Made by a program: the position numbers and the translations under genes. Shown here one piece after another: positions 32,951 to 41,519 of a DNA stretch of 64,000 bases; within the stretch, counting starts at the first letter, position 1; each line of letters begins with the position of its first letter. This DNA comes from CBDDIP01 sp965229005 (GTDB taxonomy: Bacteria > Actinomycetota > Acidimicrobiia > Acidimicrobiales > Ilumatobacteraceae), in contig CBDDIP010000001.1 of NCBI GenBank assembly GCA_965229005.1, forward strand, positions 434,001 through 498,000, written 5' to 3'. The notes beneath the pieces were generated by a model. The model was not told the DNA's origin. It worked only from the letters and a program-made list of their open reading frames with translations, and did no database searches.

Positions 32951-34549
32951 TTAGTCGAGCTGTTCGTTCTCGCTGACGGTCTGACGTCGTTTGTCTTGGA
33001 CACCGGTCCAGGTGGTGTAGGCGGCGGCGAGGGCGGCGAACCCGGCGGCGAGGAGCATCGCTGGTTGCATGGCGTCGACGTAGGCGTTGCGGGCGGCGGT
33101 GATGAGTGCCGGGCTGTCGGGTCCGAGCTGGGCCGCGGAGCTGAGGGCGCCGCCGATGCCTTCTTTGATGCGGTCCGCGACGTCGGTGGGGAAGGTGTTG
33201 GCGGTGTCGGTGATGTTGGCCCGGTAACGGGAGTTGAGGATCGATCCGATCAGGGCGAGCCCGACGGCGGCGCCGATCTCGCGGACGGTGTCATTGAGCG
33301 CCGAGGCGACACCTTGTTTGTCTTCGGTGAGTGAGGAGGTGATCGCGGTGGTCGAGGGGCTCATCGACAACCCGACCCCGGCACCGATCACGAGCAGACC
33401 TGGGAGGACGGAGAGATATCCGCTGCCGGGGTCGGCGAGCACGGCCAGGAGCACCAACCCCACCGAGAGGGTGATCATCCCGGAGGCGACAGTGCGCCGG
33501 TAGCCGACACGGTGCGCGATGGTCGGCGCGATCGTTGACAGCGGCATCATCATCACCGCCATCGGCAGCAGCCCCGAGGCGGCGCGTAGTGCGGTGTAAC
33601 CGAGGATCGCTTGGAGGAACTGCACGAGGACCAGGAACAGGGCGAACATCAACGCGAAGACCACGAACAAGTTGACCGACCCGGTCGTCAGGCCCCGGTT
33701 GCGGAACAAGCGGACATCGAGCAGTGGGTGGTCACGGGCCAGTTCGGCGCGTACGAATGCGACCGAAGCGGCGAGGCCGATGACGAACGCAGCGATGGTG
33801 AGCGGGCTGGTCCAGCCTCGTTCTGGGCCTTCCTGGATCGCGAGCACGAGCCCGCCGACAGCGAGGACCGACAGGATCGCGCCGGGGATGTCGAAGCCGG
33901 TCTCGACGTGTTCACGGGAGTGGGGAACCACGAACACTGTCGCGGCGAGCGACACTGCCGCGAGGATCACCGGGATCGAGAACACCCACGGCCAGGTGGT
34001 GTTGTCGATGATCGCCGCGGAGGCGAACAGGCCGATGATCCCACCGGCCCCGGCAACACCAGCCCAGGTGCCGATTGCCTTGGCTCGTTCGGCGGCGGGA
34101 AAGCTGGTGGTGATCACCGACAAGGTGACGGGCATGATCATCGCAGCGGCGAGGCCGGCGACGACACGCAACGCGATCAGCGGTTCGGGACTGTTCACGA
34201 AGGCTGAGGCGAGGTTAGCGGCGGCGAACACGACCAGGCCGATGATCAGGATCGGTTTGCGCCCCCACCGGTCGCCGATCGCGCCGATCGGCATCAACAA
34301 CGCAGCGAGGGCGAGGGTGTAGCCGTTGATGATCCACAGCAGCTGACCTTGAGATGCGCCGATGTCGGCGGCGAGGGCCTGCTGGGCGACATTCAGCCCG
34401 GACGACGAGGCGATCACCGCGATCAGCGATACGCACATCGTGATCAGGATCAGTCGCCGTTGCCGGGCATCGGCGACCGCTTCGTCGTCGGTGTGCGGAT
34501 CGACCGGATCGAGCAGCTCGACATCGACGGGTTCGTGGGGAGGGGTCAT
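32951..34549 (-). CDS. MFS exporter, DHA2 type
   Basis: This 532-residue major facilitator has about 14 predicted hydrophobic helices, motif A-like GAIGDRWGRKP near residue 88 and a conserved NDTVREIGAAVG segment near the C-terminal third. It is only distantly related to the other two MFS proteins in the window. It lies downstream of the MMPL gene on the same strand with a 197-base gap, so it may have its own promoter; a GAAC-AAT-GTTC repeat lies in that gap. Drug or metabolite export is inferred from family. Confidence 0.88.
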   Translation of the reverse strand: MTPPHEPVDVELLDPVDPHTDDEAVADARQRRLILITMCVSLIAVIASSSGLNVAQQALAADIGASQGQLLWIINGYTLALAALLMPIGAIGDRWGRKPILIIGLVVFAAANLASAFVNSPEPLIALRVVAGLAAAMIMPVTLSVITTSFPAAERAKAIGTWAGVAGAGGIIGLFASAAIIDNTTWPWVFSIPVILAAVSLAATVFVVPHSREHVETGFDIPGAILSVLAVGGLVLAIQEGPERGWTSPLTIAAFVIGLAASVAFVRAELARDHPLLDVRLFRNRGLTTGSVNLFVVFALMFALFLVLVQFLQAILGYTALRAASGLLPMAVMMMPLSTIAPTIAHRVGYRRTVASGMITLSVGLVLLAVLADPGSGYLSVLPGLLVIGAGVGLSMSPSTTAITSSLTEDKQGVASALNDTVREIGAAVGLALIGSILNSRYRANITDTANTFPTDVADRIKEGIGGALSSAAQLGPDSPALITAARNAYVDAMQPAMLLAAGFAALAAAYTTWTGVQDKRRQTVSENEQLD

Positions 34550-34668
34550 GGGGCGATGCCTGTCTGGTGAGGGAGCGTTCGGATGGGGGCGGGGCGGTGG
34601 TTGGTCGCCGCGAGTTTCGATGGTCGTGTGCGTGGCGCCGTCACGTCCTTGACCGTCATCGGCAGATC

Positions 34669-34679
34669 GAACAATGTTC
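34669..34679. promoter_or_regulatory. Inverted repeat GAAC-AAT-GTTC, possible operator
   Basis: A perfect 4-base inverted repeat with a 3-base spacer lies 120 bases upstream of the MFS start in the 197-base gap to the MMPL gene. Its size and position would suit the TetR protein encoded at 37172-37738. No matching repeat was found in the TetR/MMPL divergent region, which weakens the idea. Confidence 0.25.
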
Positions 34680-34746
34680 TCGACATCGCCGTGCGGGTCG
34701 AGTCGATGGGCCGAGATCGGCGGGTTCGGGGGCGGGGCGGGCCATG

Positions 34747-37080
34747 TCAGTGGACCAGCGTCTCTTCAGACTGGTGATCGGGGTCGCTGTCGGGTGTTGC
34801 CGGATCGGGGTGATCGGCGGGTCCTTCGACGTTGAGGTTGGGCAGGATCCGGTCGAGCCATGCGGGCAGCCACCAGTTCTTGTCGCCGAGGAGTTCCATG
34901 GTGGCGGGGACGAGCAGCATGCGGACCAGTGAGGCGTCGAGGAGCACGGCGGCGGCGAGACCGACACCGAAGAGTTTGATGACCCGGTTGTCTTCGAGCA
35001 GGAAGGCTCCGAACACGACGATCATGATCGCCGCGGCGGCGGTGATCACGTGGGCGGTGGCGGCGAGGCCGTCGGCGACCGAGGTCCGTGAGTCCTTGGT
35101 GCGGTCGTACTCCTCTTTCACCCGTGAGAGGAGGAACACCTCGTAGTCCATCGAGAGCCCGAACACGATCGCGAACATCATCATCGGAACGAACGGTTCG
35201 ATCGGTGCCGGTTCGACACCGAAGACGGAGTTGAGCCACCCCCACTGGAACACGGCGACGACGACGCCGTAGGCCGCGGCGATCGACAACAGGTTCATGA
35301 TCACTGCCTTGAGCGGTACGAGCAGCGACCGGAACACCATCATCAGCAACACGAACGACAACAACAGGACGACGCCGATGAAGACGAACAGCCGATCGGC
35401 GAGATAGCTGGTGAAATCGATCGACGCCGCAGTGGTCCCAGTCACGTACACCGTGAGGCCGGTACCGGCGATCGCAACCGGGACCACCTCTTCCCGGAGT
35501 CGTTCGATCGTGTCGGTCGTCACTTCCTCTTGCGGAGACGTCGTCAAGATGATCTGAACCAGCGCCGCCTGCGGGTTTGCGGGGTCATCGACGCGCGCTG
35601 GCGAGGCGAACTGGACACCCGGGTCGGCCCCGATCGCGTCGACCAAACCCGTCAGCGCGTCGGCGTCGCCGGGGTCGGTCAGCGTGACTGCGGCGACGAG
35701 CGGCCCGTTGAAACCGGGCCCGAATCCGTCCGCGAGTAGGTCATAGGCGCGGCGGGTGGTGGTCGCCTCGCTGTAGTTGCCCTCGTCCGAGAACCCGAGT
35801 CGAAGCGACACCACCGGCGCCGCAAGGGCGAGCAATACCACCGTGCCGACGAGCAACGACCGCCACGGGTGCGCTTGAACGACGCGGCTCCACCGAAACG
35901 GAAACGTCTCCTGTAGCAGCTTCTCCTTGCGCGCCGGCAATTCGCGACGCAGCGGGGCAACGGCGAACCCCGCAAGCAACGTCACGACGGCCAACGGCGC
36001 CCCGATCAGCAGCGGGTCGATCGACAACCCAAGCCCGAACAACGTCACCGCCACAAAGCCGGCGGCGATGATCCCCCGCCACCGGGTGACCTCGATCCGA
36101 GGGCCAGCGAAGCCGAGCAGCGCCGGCAACAGCGTGATCGACGCGATCATCGTCACCGCCACCGTCGTGGCTGCGCCGATCCCGAGCCCAGAGATGAACT
36201 CGAGACCGATCAACAACATCCCCAGCAGCGAGACCACGACCGTCACCCCGGCGAACACCACCGCCCGGCCAGCTGTGTCCATCGCATTGACTGTCGCTTC
36301 CTCGAACGACTGACCCTTCTTCAGGTTCTCCCGATAGCGGGTGACGATGAACAACGCGTAATCGATCCCGACCGCGATGCCGATCATCGCCCCCAACGTC
36401 GTCGCGAAATCGGGGATCGTGACCAGGTTGCTGAACAACGCCACGACACTGGCACCGACACCAACTCCGAACAGGGCAACACCGATCGGCAGACCCATCG
36501 CAAGCACCGATCCAAACGCAAGGATCAACACGATGATCGCGAAGCCGAGCCCGATCAACTCCGACTGCGGCGGCTCGAACTCGGCCAATGCCCGACCACC
36601 GACCTCGACCGTTACCCCATCCACGGCGGGGACCAGGTCACCAATCGCGGCGCCGATGTCACTCAGTTCGACCTGGTCGAGCGAATCGTCGAGGTTCACC
36701 GTCGCGAAAGCAATCGTGCCCGACGGGTCAATCTGGCGCGACCCGCCCTCGTCGTACGGGCTCAACACCGTCACACCATCGATCGTCCCGACCTCGCCGA
36801 AGAACTCCGTCATCGCGGCCTGCACCGCCGGATCTGCCACCCCCTGCTCGGCGCGGAACACGATCGAGCCGGACTGCCGGCTGGCACCCTGCTGCGGGAA
36901 GAACTCCGACATCACATCGAATCCCGAAGCGCTCTCCGACGCCGGGATCTCGAACGCGCTCGAGAACGACGGCCCGACGATCACGTTCCCCAACGCTCCA
37001 AAACCAACCAGAGCAACCAGCCACGCGATCAGCGTGGTGCGCCGGTGATGAAACGTCCATCGACCAAGTCGTGCGATCAC
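34747..37080 (-). CDS. MMPL/RND-family transporter
   Basis: This 777-residue membrane protein of the MMPL branch of RND transporters has two repeats, each with one helix, a large periplasmic loop and five further helices. The N-terminal LGRWTFHHRRTTLIAWLVALVGFG and the FSMDYEVFL-like segment GLSMDYEVFLLSRVKEEY in the second half are typical. The GTG start at 37080 faces the TetR gene 91 bases away. Members export lipids, siderophores or drugs in actinobacteria. The TetR gene probably controls it together with the downstream MFS gene. Confidence 0.92.
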   Translation of the reverse strand: MIARLGRWTFHHRRTTLIAWLVALVGFGALGNVIVGPSFSSAFEIPASESASGFDVMSEFFPQQGASRQSGSIVFRAEQGVADPAVQAAMTEFFGEVGTIDGVTVLSPYDEGGSRQIDPSGTIAFATVNLDDSLDQVELSDIGAAIGDLVPAVDGVTVEVGGRALAEFEPPQSELIGLGFAIIVLILAFGSVLAMGLPIGVALFGVGVGASVVALFSNLVTIPDFATTLGAMIGIAVGIDYALFIVTRYRENLKKGQSFEEATVNAMDTAGRAVVFAGVTVVVSLLGMLLIGLEFISGLGIGAATTVAVTMIASITLLPALLGFAGPRIEVTRWRGIIAAGFVAVTLFGLGLSIDPLLIGAPLAVVTLLAGFAVAPLRRELPARKEKLLQETFPFRWSRVVQAHPWRSLLVGTVVLLALAAPVVSLRLGFSDEGNYSEATTTRRAYDLLADGFGPGFNGPLVAAVTLTDPGDADALTGLVDAIGADPGVQFASPARVDDPANPQAALVQIILTTSPQEEVTTDTIERLREEVVPVAIAGTGLTVYVTGTTAASIDFTSYLADRLFVFIGVVLLLSFVLLMMVFRSLLVPLKAVIMNLLSIAAAYGVVVAVFQWGWLNSVFGVEPAPIEPFVPMMMFAIVFGLSMDYEVFLLSRVKEEYDRTKDSRTSVADGLAATAHVITAAAAIMIVVFGAFLLEDNRVIKLFGVGLAAAVLLDASLVRMLLVPATMELLGDKNWWLPAWLDRILPNLNVEGPADHPDPATPDSDPDHQSEETLVH

Positions 37081-37171
37081 GTCAGCAGATCCGATCGTCG
37101 GGGGCGAAGCACTGCTGGAACGATACTATGCCGTAGCTGTCTTTCCCACACGCGCCAGAAAGGTCGGCACG

Positions 37172-37738
37172 ATGACTCGTGGCACACAACAGAGGATCCG
37201 CGATGCCGCGCTCGGGTTGCTCATCGCCGAAGGCGTACCCGGTTTCTCCATCGATGAGATCTGCCGTCGCTCCGGGATCGCCAAGACCACCATCTACCGG
37301 CACTGGCCCAGCGTCCACGACCTCCTCGTCGACACCGTCGCCAGCCAGATCGAGCATCTACCGACACCCGACACCGGATCACTCAGGTCCGATCTCGGCG
37401 TCCTGTTCGGACAGGTGATGTCGATGCCCGAGATCACCGGCAAACGACGGATGATGCTCGGACTCATGCAAGCCGCCACCGACGACCACGAACTGCGTAA
37501 CGCGCTCAACAAACTCACCCGTGAACGATCGCTCCCGGTCCGCAACCTGCTCCAACACGCTCGCGACCGCCGGGAACTCGCCGACGGAATCGACACCGAT
37601 CACGCAATCGACCTCATCGAAGGACCCATCGTCTACCGCTACATGATCCGCGGCGACACCTTCGCCCAACACGACCTCGACGCCATCCTTGACCTCATCG
37701 TCGCCGGCCTCACCCGACCACCCGATACACCCGCATGA
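37172..37738 (+). CDS. TetR-family transcriptional regulator
   Basis: This 188-residue TetR protein has the DNA-binding segment FSIDEICRRSGIAKTTIYRHW near residues 26-46, followed by a helical sensor domain with the TetR C-terminal-like part. It is divergent from the MMPL transporter gene across 91 bases, the usual place for a shared operator. A short TAC-N5-GTA repeat lies there, too weak to call. It is the likely local repressor of the efflux genes. Confidence 0.9.
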   Translation: MTRGTQQRIRDAALGLLIAEGVPGFSIDEICRRSGIAKTTIYRHWPSVHDLLVDTVASQIEHLPTPDTGSLRSDLGVLFGQVMSMPEITGKRRMMLGLMQAATDDHELRNALNKLTRERSLPVRNLLQHARDRRELADGIDTDHAIDLIEGPIVYRYMIRGDTFAQHDLDAILDLIVAGLTRPPDTPA

Positions 37739-37753
37739 CCGACGCTCCGGCCG

Positions 37754-37900
37754 ATGAGGAGCACCCAGCACCTCCACAGCGCCGTCGGCGACATCCCAAC
37801 CGACGAGTTCGAAGCAGCCCTAGACGCTGATCATCAGCCAACCCCATCGGGGCTGGAATCCAGTGACCCAGAACCTCCGTCGAACCCAAGGCGATCGATC
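37754..37900 (+). pseudogene. Fragment of IS3-family transposase C-terminus
   Basis: The first 25 residues of this short frame (QHLHSAVGDIPTDEFEAA) match the conserved end of IS3-family transposases, in which a LHSAxGxxxPxEFE motif follows the last catalytic Glu of the DDE domain. No catalytic core, partner orfA or terminal repeat is seen. The frame continues to 38098 with low-complexity proline-rich sequence and no further similarity that I can recognise. It is best read as a remnant of an element that once lay beside the tRNA gene. Confidence 0.5.
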
Positions 37901-38115
37901 GAAGCCCCGGCGGGCCCTTTCGCATCACCAAACGGACGAAGGCTCGCCCACCGCTCAACCGGCGCGGTCTTCACGTCTCCTCCCAATCTCCTCCCAATGA
38001 CACCGGCAAATGGCGGTCTCTCAGGGTCACTGGAGGTCAATCCGAGCAAGCCCGGGTACCTTGCGTCTGGCTCCCTACCAGGTAATATCCCCTGGTAGAG
38101 AGCCGATTTGCAAAG
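37901..38115. other. Spacer between transposase remnant and tRNA-Arg
   Basis: No gene is supported. The stretch contains the tandem CTCCTCCCAAT copies near 37978-38000 and the long hairpin at 38069-38104 just beyond the tRNA 3' end. Confidence 0.5.
38069..38104. terminator. Long hairpin downstream of tRNA-Arg
   Basis: GGCTC-c-CTACCAGG and CCTGGTAG-a-GAGCC form a 13-pair stem with one mismatch and an 8-base loop TAATATCC. It starts 12 bases after the tRNA 3' end on the minus strand. No T-run follows, so if it is a terminator it is of the tail-less type common in actinobacteria. It could also mark the end of a mobile element. Confidence 0.5.
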
Positions 38116-38188
38116 CGCCCCCGGTAGGAATCGAACCTACGACCTGCGGTTTAGGAAACCGTTGCTCTATCCCCTGAGCTACGGGAGC
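38116..38188 (-). tRNA. tRNA-Arg (anticodon CCT)
   Basis: A complete 73-base tRNA is encoded on the minus strand. The acceptor stem pairs GCTCCCG with CGGGGGC, the D arm begins GCTCAGGGGATAGAGC, and the anticodon loop is TTCCTAA with anticodon CCT. The T arm is GTAGG-TTCGAAT-CCTAC. The 3' CCA is not encoded. The 27-43 pair is a mismatch. The 3' end faces the transposase remnant. Confidence 0.95.
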
Positions 38189-38296
38189 TGGGCCGCGAAC
38201 GGCCTGCTTGTGGGCGCCTCAACGTTAGCGATCCGGCCCACCGCGAACACCAGACCTCCGCCCGACCTCCGAACGGTCGCATCCGATCCTCGCCTT

Positions 38297-38728
38297 CTAC
38301 CGACCGTTCGACCGCGGGTCTCGATGGAACAGCGTGAGGGCGTTGGTGGACCACCAGGCCCACGCGACCAGCAGCGGCTGGAAGAACCAACGATTGCGCC
38401 GGGCGGCGTTCGAATTCAGGCCGAACGCGTCGTGACCGTCGACGAACTGGCTGATGTTGCCCGGGAACACGGCGATGAAGAAGATGCCGGCGACGAGGCC
38501 GACGAGCGCTCGGTGGCGCCGGACGCCGAGCAGCGCCGAGCCGAGCCCGATCTCGGCGACGCCGGAGATGAGCACGATCGCATCCTTGTCGACCCCGATC
38601 CAGTCCGGCACTTGGGCCTGGAACGCGTCGCGGGCGAACGTGAGGTGACCAACCCCTGCGAAGATCAGCGCGCTCCCGAGCAAGATGCGTGCGGCTGAGC
38701 GGACTCGATGGAATCGAGCGGTCGTCAC
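38297..38728 (-). CDS. DoxX-like membrane protein
   Basis: This 143-residue membrane protein has about four hydrophobic helices and the layout of DoxX/DoxD-like proteins (ARILLGSALIFAGVGHLTFA, SGVAEIGLGSALL, AGIFFIAVFPGNISQFV). The GTG at 38728 overlaps the stop of the nucleoside hydrolase by 4 bases, so the frame's longer extension upstream is not used. Function is unknown; relatives have been tied to oxidative stress and membrane redox chains. Confidence 0.8.
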   Translation of the reverse strand: MTTARFHRVRSAARILLGSALIFAGVGHLTFARDAFQAQVPDWIGVDKDAIVLISGVAEIGLGSALLGVRRHRALVGLVAGIFFIAVFPGNISQFVDGHDAFGLNSNAARRNRWFFQPLLVAWAWWSTNALTLFHRDPRSNGR

Positions 38729-39678
38729 GATGCGTACGTACGCCCGAGGATGTCCATCAGCATGCGCACGAACTTGGGCTCGTCGGCGTCGACGGCGAAG
38801 TGGACGTTCGCCGGCTTGCTCGGGCGCGTCCGGAAGTCGCAGACGGTGCGTCCGTAGGACAGCTCCGCATCGACCTCGACGTCGACGGGGATGAATACGG
38901 TGGTCAGGATCGTCGGGTCGATGATGGCGCAGACTGCGAGCGCGTCGTGGATCGGAGCCACGCCGGATCGGTGCAGGATCGGCTGCGTCGCTTCGTACCC
39001 GGCGATGCGTTGCAGGACGAACCTCGATGCGGCCACGCCGGCCGGGGTGCCGAGATCGTGGAGTCGCTGAGCATCCTCGGTCGACAGCATGGCCCGATGG
39101 GTCGCGTCGAGCGGGACCATTCGGATCGGTCGGCCGCAGTTGATCACCACTCGCGCAGCCTCGGGGTCGAGCACGATGTTGAACTCGCCGGAGTGCGTCA
39201 GGTTCCCCATCTGGTGTGCCCCGCCCATGATGACGATCTCCGGGATCGCCTCGAGGATGCGTGGTTCCTTCTGGATCGCCATGGCGATGTTCGTCAACGG
39301 TCCAACTGGACACAGGACGATGTCACCGTCCGACGCGAGGTAGGTGTCGATCAGCCAGTCGACGGCATGGCCCGGCTGCAGCGTGGCACCGCGCGATGCG
39401 GGCGGCAGGTCGAGCAGGTTCCCATGGATCACCGCGGCCATCCCGAGCCCTGCTTGGGACCGCACCATGGGCCGTTCCATGCCTCGGTAGACCGGGATCT
39501 CCGGCATGCCGATCCAATCGAACACGCGCAACGTGTTCTCGGTCGTGTACTCGACGCCGGTGTTGCCGTTCACACTCGTCGCACCGATTAATTCGATGTC
39601 GGGCGAGAGAGCGGCCGTCATGAGCGCGACGGCATCGTCGGTTCCGGTGTCGACGTCGAGGATCACCTTGGTTGGCAT
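38725..39678 (-). CDS. Inosine/uridine-preferring nucleoside hydrolase
   Basis: This 317-residue nucleoside N-ribohydrolase has the calcium-binding Asp cluster DVDTGTDDAVAL near residues 8-19, the NGNTGVEYTTEN segment and the CPVGPLTNIA strand, all typical of the family. It cleaves nucleosides to base and ribose for salvage. The ATG at 39678 is chosen because the Asp cluster normally begins within ten residues of the start. The DoxX-like gene overlaps its stop. Confidence 0.93.
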   Translation of the reverse strand: MPTKVILDVDTGTDDAVALMTAALSPDIELIGATSVNGNTGVEYTTENTLRVFDWIGMPEIPVYRGMERPMVRSQAGLGMAAVIHGNLLDLPPASRGATLQPGHAVDWLIDTYLASDGDIVLCPVGPLTNIAMAIQKEPRILEAIPEIVIMGGAHQMGNLTHSGEFNIVLDPEAARVVINCGRPIRMVPLDATHRAMLSTEDAQRLHDLGTPAGVAASRFVLQRIAGYEATQPILHRSGVAPIHDALAVCAIIDPTILTTVFIPVDVEVDAELSYGRTVCDFRTRPSKPANVHFAVDADEPKFVRMLMDILGRTYAS

Positions 39679-39738
39679 GGCCAGAGTCTGCCCCAGGTGA
39701 CCGATGAGAACGATCGACGGCGACGGTCGAAGCACACC

Positions 39739-40371
39739 ATGGGACTGATCCACATCGACCTGTTCACCACGCTCGACGGCGTCGCCCAGGCGCCCGGCCA
39801 GCCAGAGGAGGACACTGAGGGCGGGTTCGCCTTCGGTGGTTGGCAGGCGCCGCTCGTCGACGAGACGGTGGGCCAACAGGTGATGGCCGGCATGGAAGGA
39901 CTGGACGCGCTGCTGCTCGGACGCAAGACGTACGACATCTGGGCCGCGTACTGGCCGAAGCAGGAACAGGGAATCGACGGCAGCATCGCCAAGCTGTTCA
40001 ACGATGTGCCGAAGTACGTCGCCTCACGAAGCGCGCGAAGCCTCGACTGGGCCGGGTCGACGCTCCTCGGCTCCGACGTCGGCGCGTCGATTGCGGCGCT
40101 GCGCGAGCAACACCAGCACGTGCATGTCATCGGCAGCCTCGACTTCGCGCAGACGCTCCTCGCCGACGGCCTCTTCGACCGGCTGACGCTGTGGGTGTAC
40201 CCGATCGTGCTGGGCGCCGGCAAGCACGTCTTCGCCGGCGGCGCTGTGCCGACCAACCTCGAGCTGATCGAGCCGGCGAGCACCTCGCCCCAGGGCGCCG
40301 TGCAGCTCAAGTACGCACGTGTTGACGGCGTTCCGCAGACCGGCGACATGAGCGACCCCGACCAACGCTGA
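39739..40371 (+). CDS. Dihydrofolate-reductase-like (RibD C-terminal domain) protein
   Basis: This 210-residue protein has the RibD_C/DHFR-like fold: IHIDLFTTLDGVAQAPG at the N-terminus, LLLGRKTYDIWAAYW in the middle and LWVYPIVLGAGKHVFAGG near the C-terminus. Such proteins reduce small substrates with NADPH; few have known substrates. The ATG at 39739 fits the family start. It is divergent from the nucleoside hydrolase gene, 60 bases away. Confidence 0.88.
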   Translation: MGLIHIDLFTTLDGVAQAPGQPEEDTEGGFAFGGWQAPLVDETVGQQVMAGMEGLDALLLGRKTYDIWAAYWPKQEQGIDGSIAKLFNDVPKYVASRSARSLDWAGSTLLGSDVGASIAALREQHQHVHVIGSLDFAQTLLADGLFDRLTLWVYPIVLGAGKHVFAGGAVPTNLELIEPASTSPQGAVQLKYARVDGVPQTGDMSDPDQR

Positions 40372-40403
40372 CGGTGATGCCAGCACCCTGGAGACGATCG
40401 ACG

Positions 40404-40425
40404 TCACTCGGCACACTGCGAGTGA
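40404..40425. terminator. Hairpin after the DHFR-like gene
   Basis: TCACTCG and CGAGTGA form a perfect 7-pair stem with an 8-base loop, 33 bases after the DHFR-like stop and 23 bases before the lipoprotein start. It has no T-run. It may be a terminator or an operator. Confidence 0.35.
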
Positions 40426-40447
40426 GGGACCGACCGGAGGTGGCGAC

Positions 40448-41434
40448 GTGGCAATGAGCTCGACGATGAAGCGGTGCAGTGCCGCGGCAGCGCTGACCAT
40501 GAGCATGGCGGCGTGCAACGACGACCGATCATCGACGCCGACTGCGCCGACCGTCCCTGCCACGGTGCCGACGCGGTTGATCGTCGAGTCGCAGCGGATC
40601 AAGCTCCAGGACCCCGACTGGATGGCGTTCGATGACCAGTTCCTCTACGTCCACCTCGACAACTCCGATGTCGTTCGTCTCGATCCGGCCACCGGCGAGC
40701 AACTGGGCGTCACCTCCGTCGGTGGTGCGCCATGTCAGGGCGTGGGCGCAGCGTTCGGCTCGGTGTGGACGTGCCGGGGCGACGACGACGAGCTCGATCG
40801 CATCGTGCGAATCGACCCCATCACCGACACCGTGATCGCCAGCATCGACGTCGAGAAGGCACGCTCGCAGGGCAACATCGCCGGGGGCTTCGATCGTGTG
40901 TGGGTGCTCAGCGATGGAGGTGCCAGCCTCGTCGCGATCGACCCAGCGACGAACGAGCCCGACGAACAGATCGAGCTCGGCGTGATCGGCGCCGACCTCG
41001 CGATCGGGCCTGATGCCGTGTGGGTGATCAGCAGTCGCGACAGCGCAGTGCTGCGGATCGATCCCGTCACTCGTTCGGTCACCGGACGCGTCGACGGGAT
41101 CACCGATGCAACGACGATCGAGGCACCCGACGACGTGTGGGTGGGGCAGTTGAACAGCGTCACGCGGATCGATCCGGCGACGCTCGCCGTCATCGGATCG
41201 GTCGACGTCGGAACCGGTCCCACCGCCGGACTCACCGTCGACGGCACGGACCTGTGGATCCGCAACTCCGACCCGCTCCTCGTGCACGTCGACGCGTCGA
41301 CCGGCGCGGTGATCGAGCGGTTCGACGACCCGATCACCAGCGGTGGCGATGTGGTCGTTGCGTTCGGCGCGGTCTGGGCGACCGCCTACAACGACGCGTT
41401 GCTCGTGCGTCTGCCGAAGCCCGAGGCCACCTGA
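40448..41434 (+). CDS. Lipoprotein with beta-propeller-like repeats
   Basis: This 328-residue protein begins with a lipoprotein signal (KRCSAAAALTMSMAAC), with lipidation likely at the cysteine of AAC, followed by a Thr/Pro-rich linker. The mature part repeats a pattern of about 40 residues containing VWxxx and VxRIDPxT (for example RIDPITDTVIASI, RIDPVTRSVTGRV, RIDPATLAVIGSV), as in YncE/NHL-type beta-propellers. It is probably anchored on the outer face of the membrane. GGAGG lies 7 bases before the GTG at 40448; the ATG codons at 40454 and 40466 are alternatives. Function unknown. Confidence 0.8.
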   Translation: MAMSSTMKRCSAAAALTMSMAACNDDRSSTPTAPTVPATVPTRLIVESQRIKLQDPDWMAFDDQFLYVHLDNSDVVRLDPATGEQLGVTSVGGAPCQGVGAAFGSVWTCRGDDDELDRIVRIDPITDTVIASIDVEKARSQGNIAGGFDRVWVLSDGGASLVAIDPATNEPDEQIELGVIGADLAIGPDAVWVISSRDSAVLRIDPVTRSVTGRVDGITDATTIEAPDDVWVGQLNSVTRIDPATLAVIGSVDVGTGPTAGLTVDGTDLWIRNSDPLLVHVDASTGAVIERFDDPITSGGDVVVAFGAVWATAYNDALLVRLPKPEAT

Positions 41435-41442
41435 GCCAGCCG

Positions 41443-41492
41443 CGTCGACCCATTGCCCTGTGCCGGCAACTTCGATCTGCGTCGGGTCGACG
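41443..41492. terminator. Nested hairpin between convergent genes
   Basis: CGTCGACCC (41443-41451) and GGGTCGACG (41484-41492) are perfect 9-base arms, and TTGCC/GGCAA forms a second stem inside. It lies in the 85-base gap between the convergent lipoprotein and secreted-protein genes, and could stop transcription in both directions. Confidence 0.5.
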
Positions 41493-41519
41493 ACCTGATC
41501 GCCACAGCGCTTCCGCCGA

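Noticed and set aside
37901..38098. Continuation of the frame after the transposase fragment as a real gene
   Set aside because: The sequence is proline- and serine-rich with no domain, and its end runs into the hairpin beside the tRNA gene.
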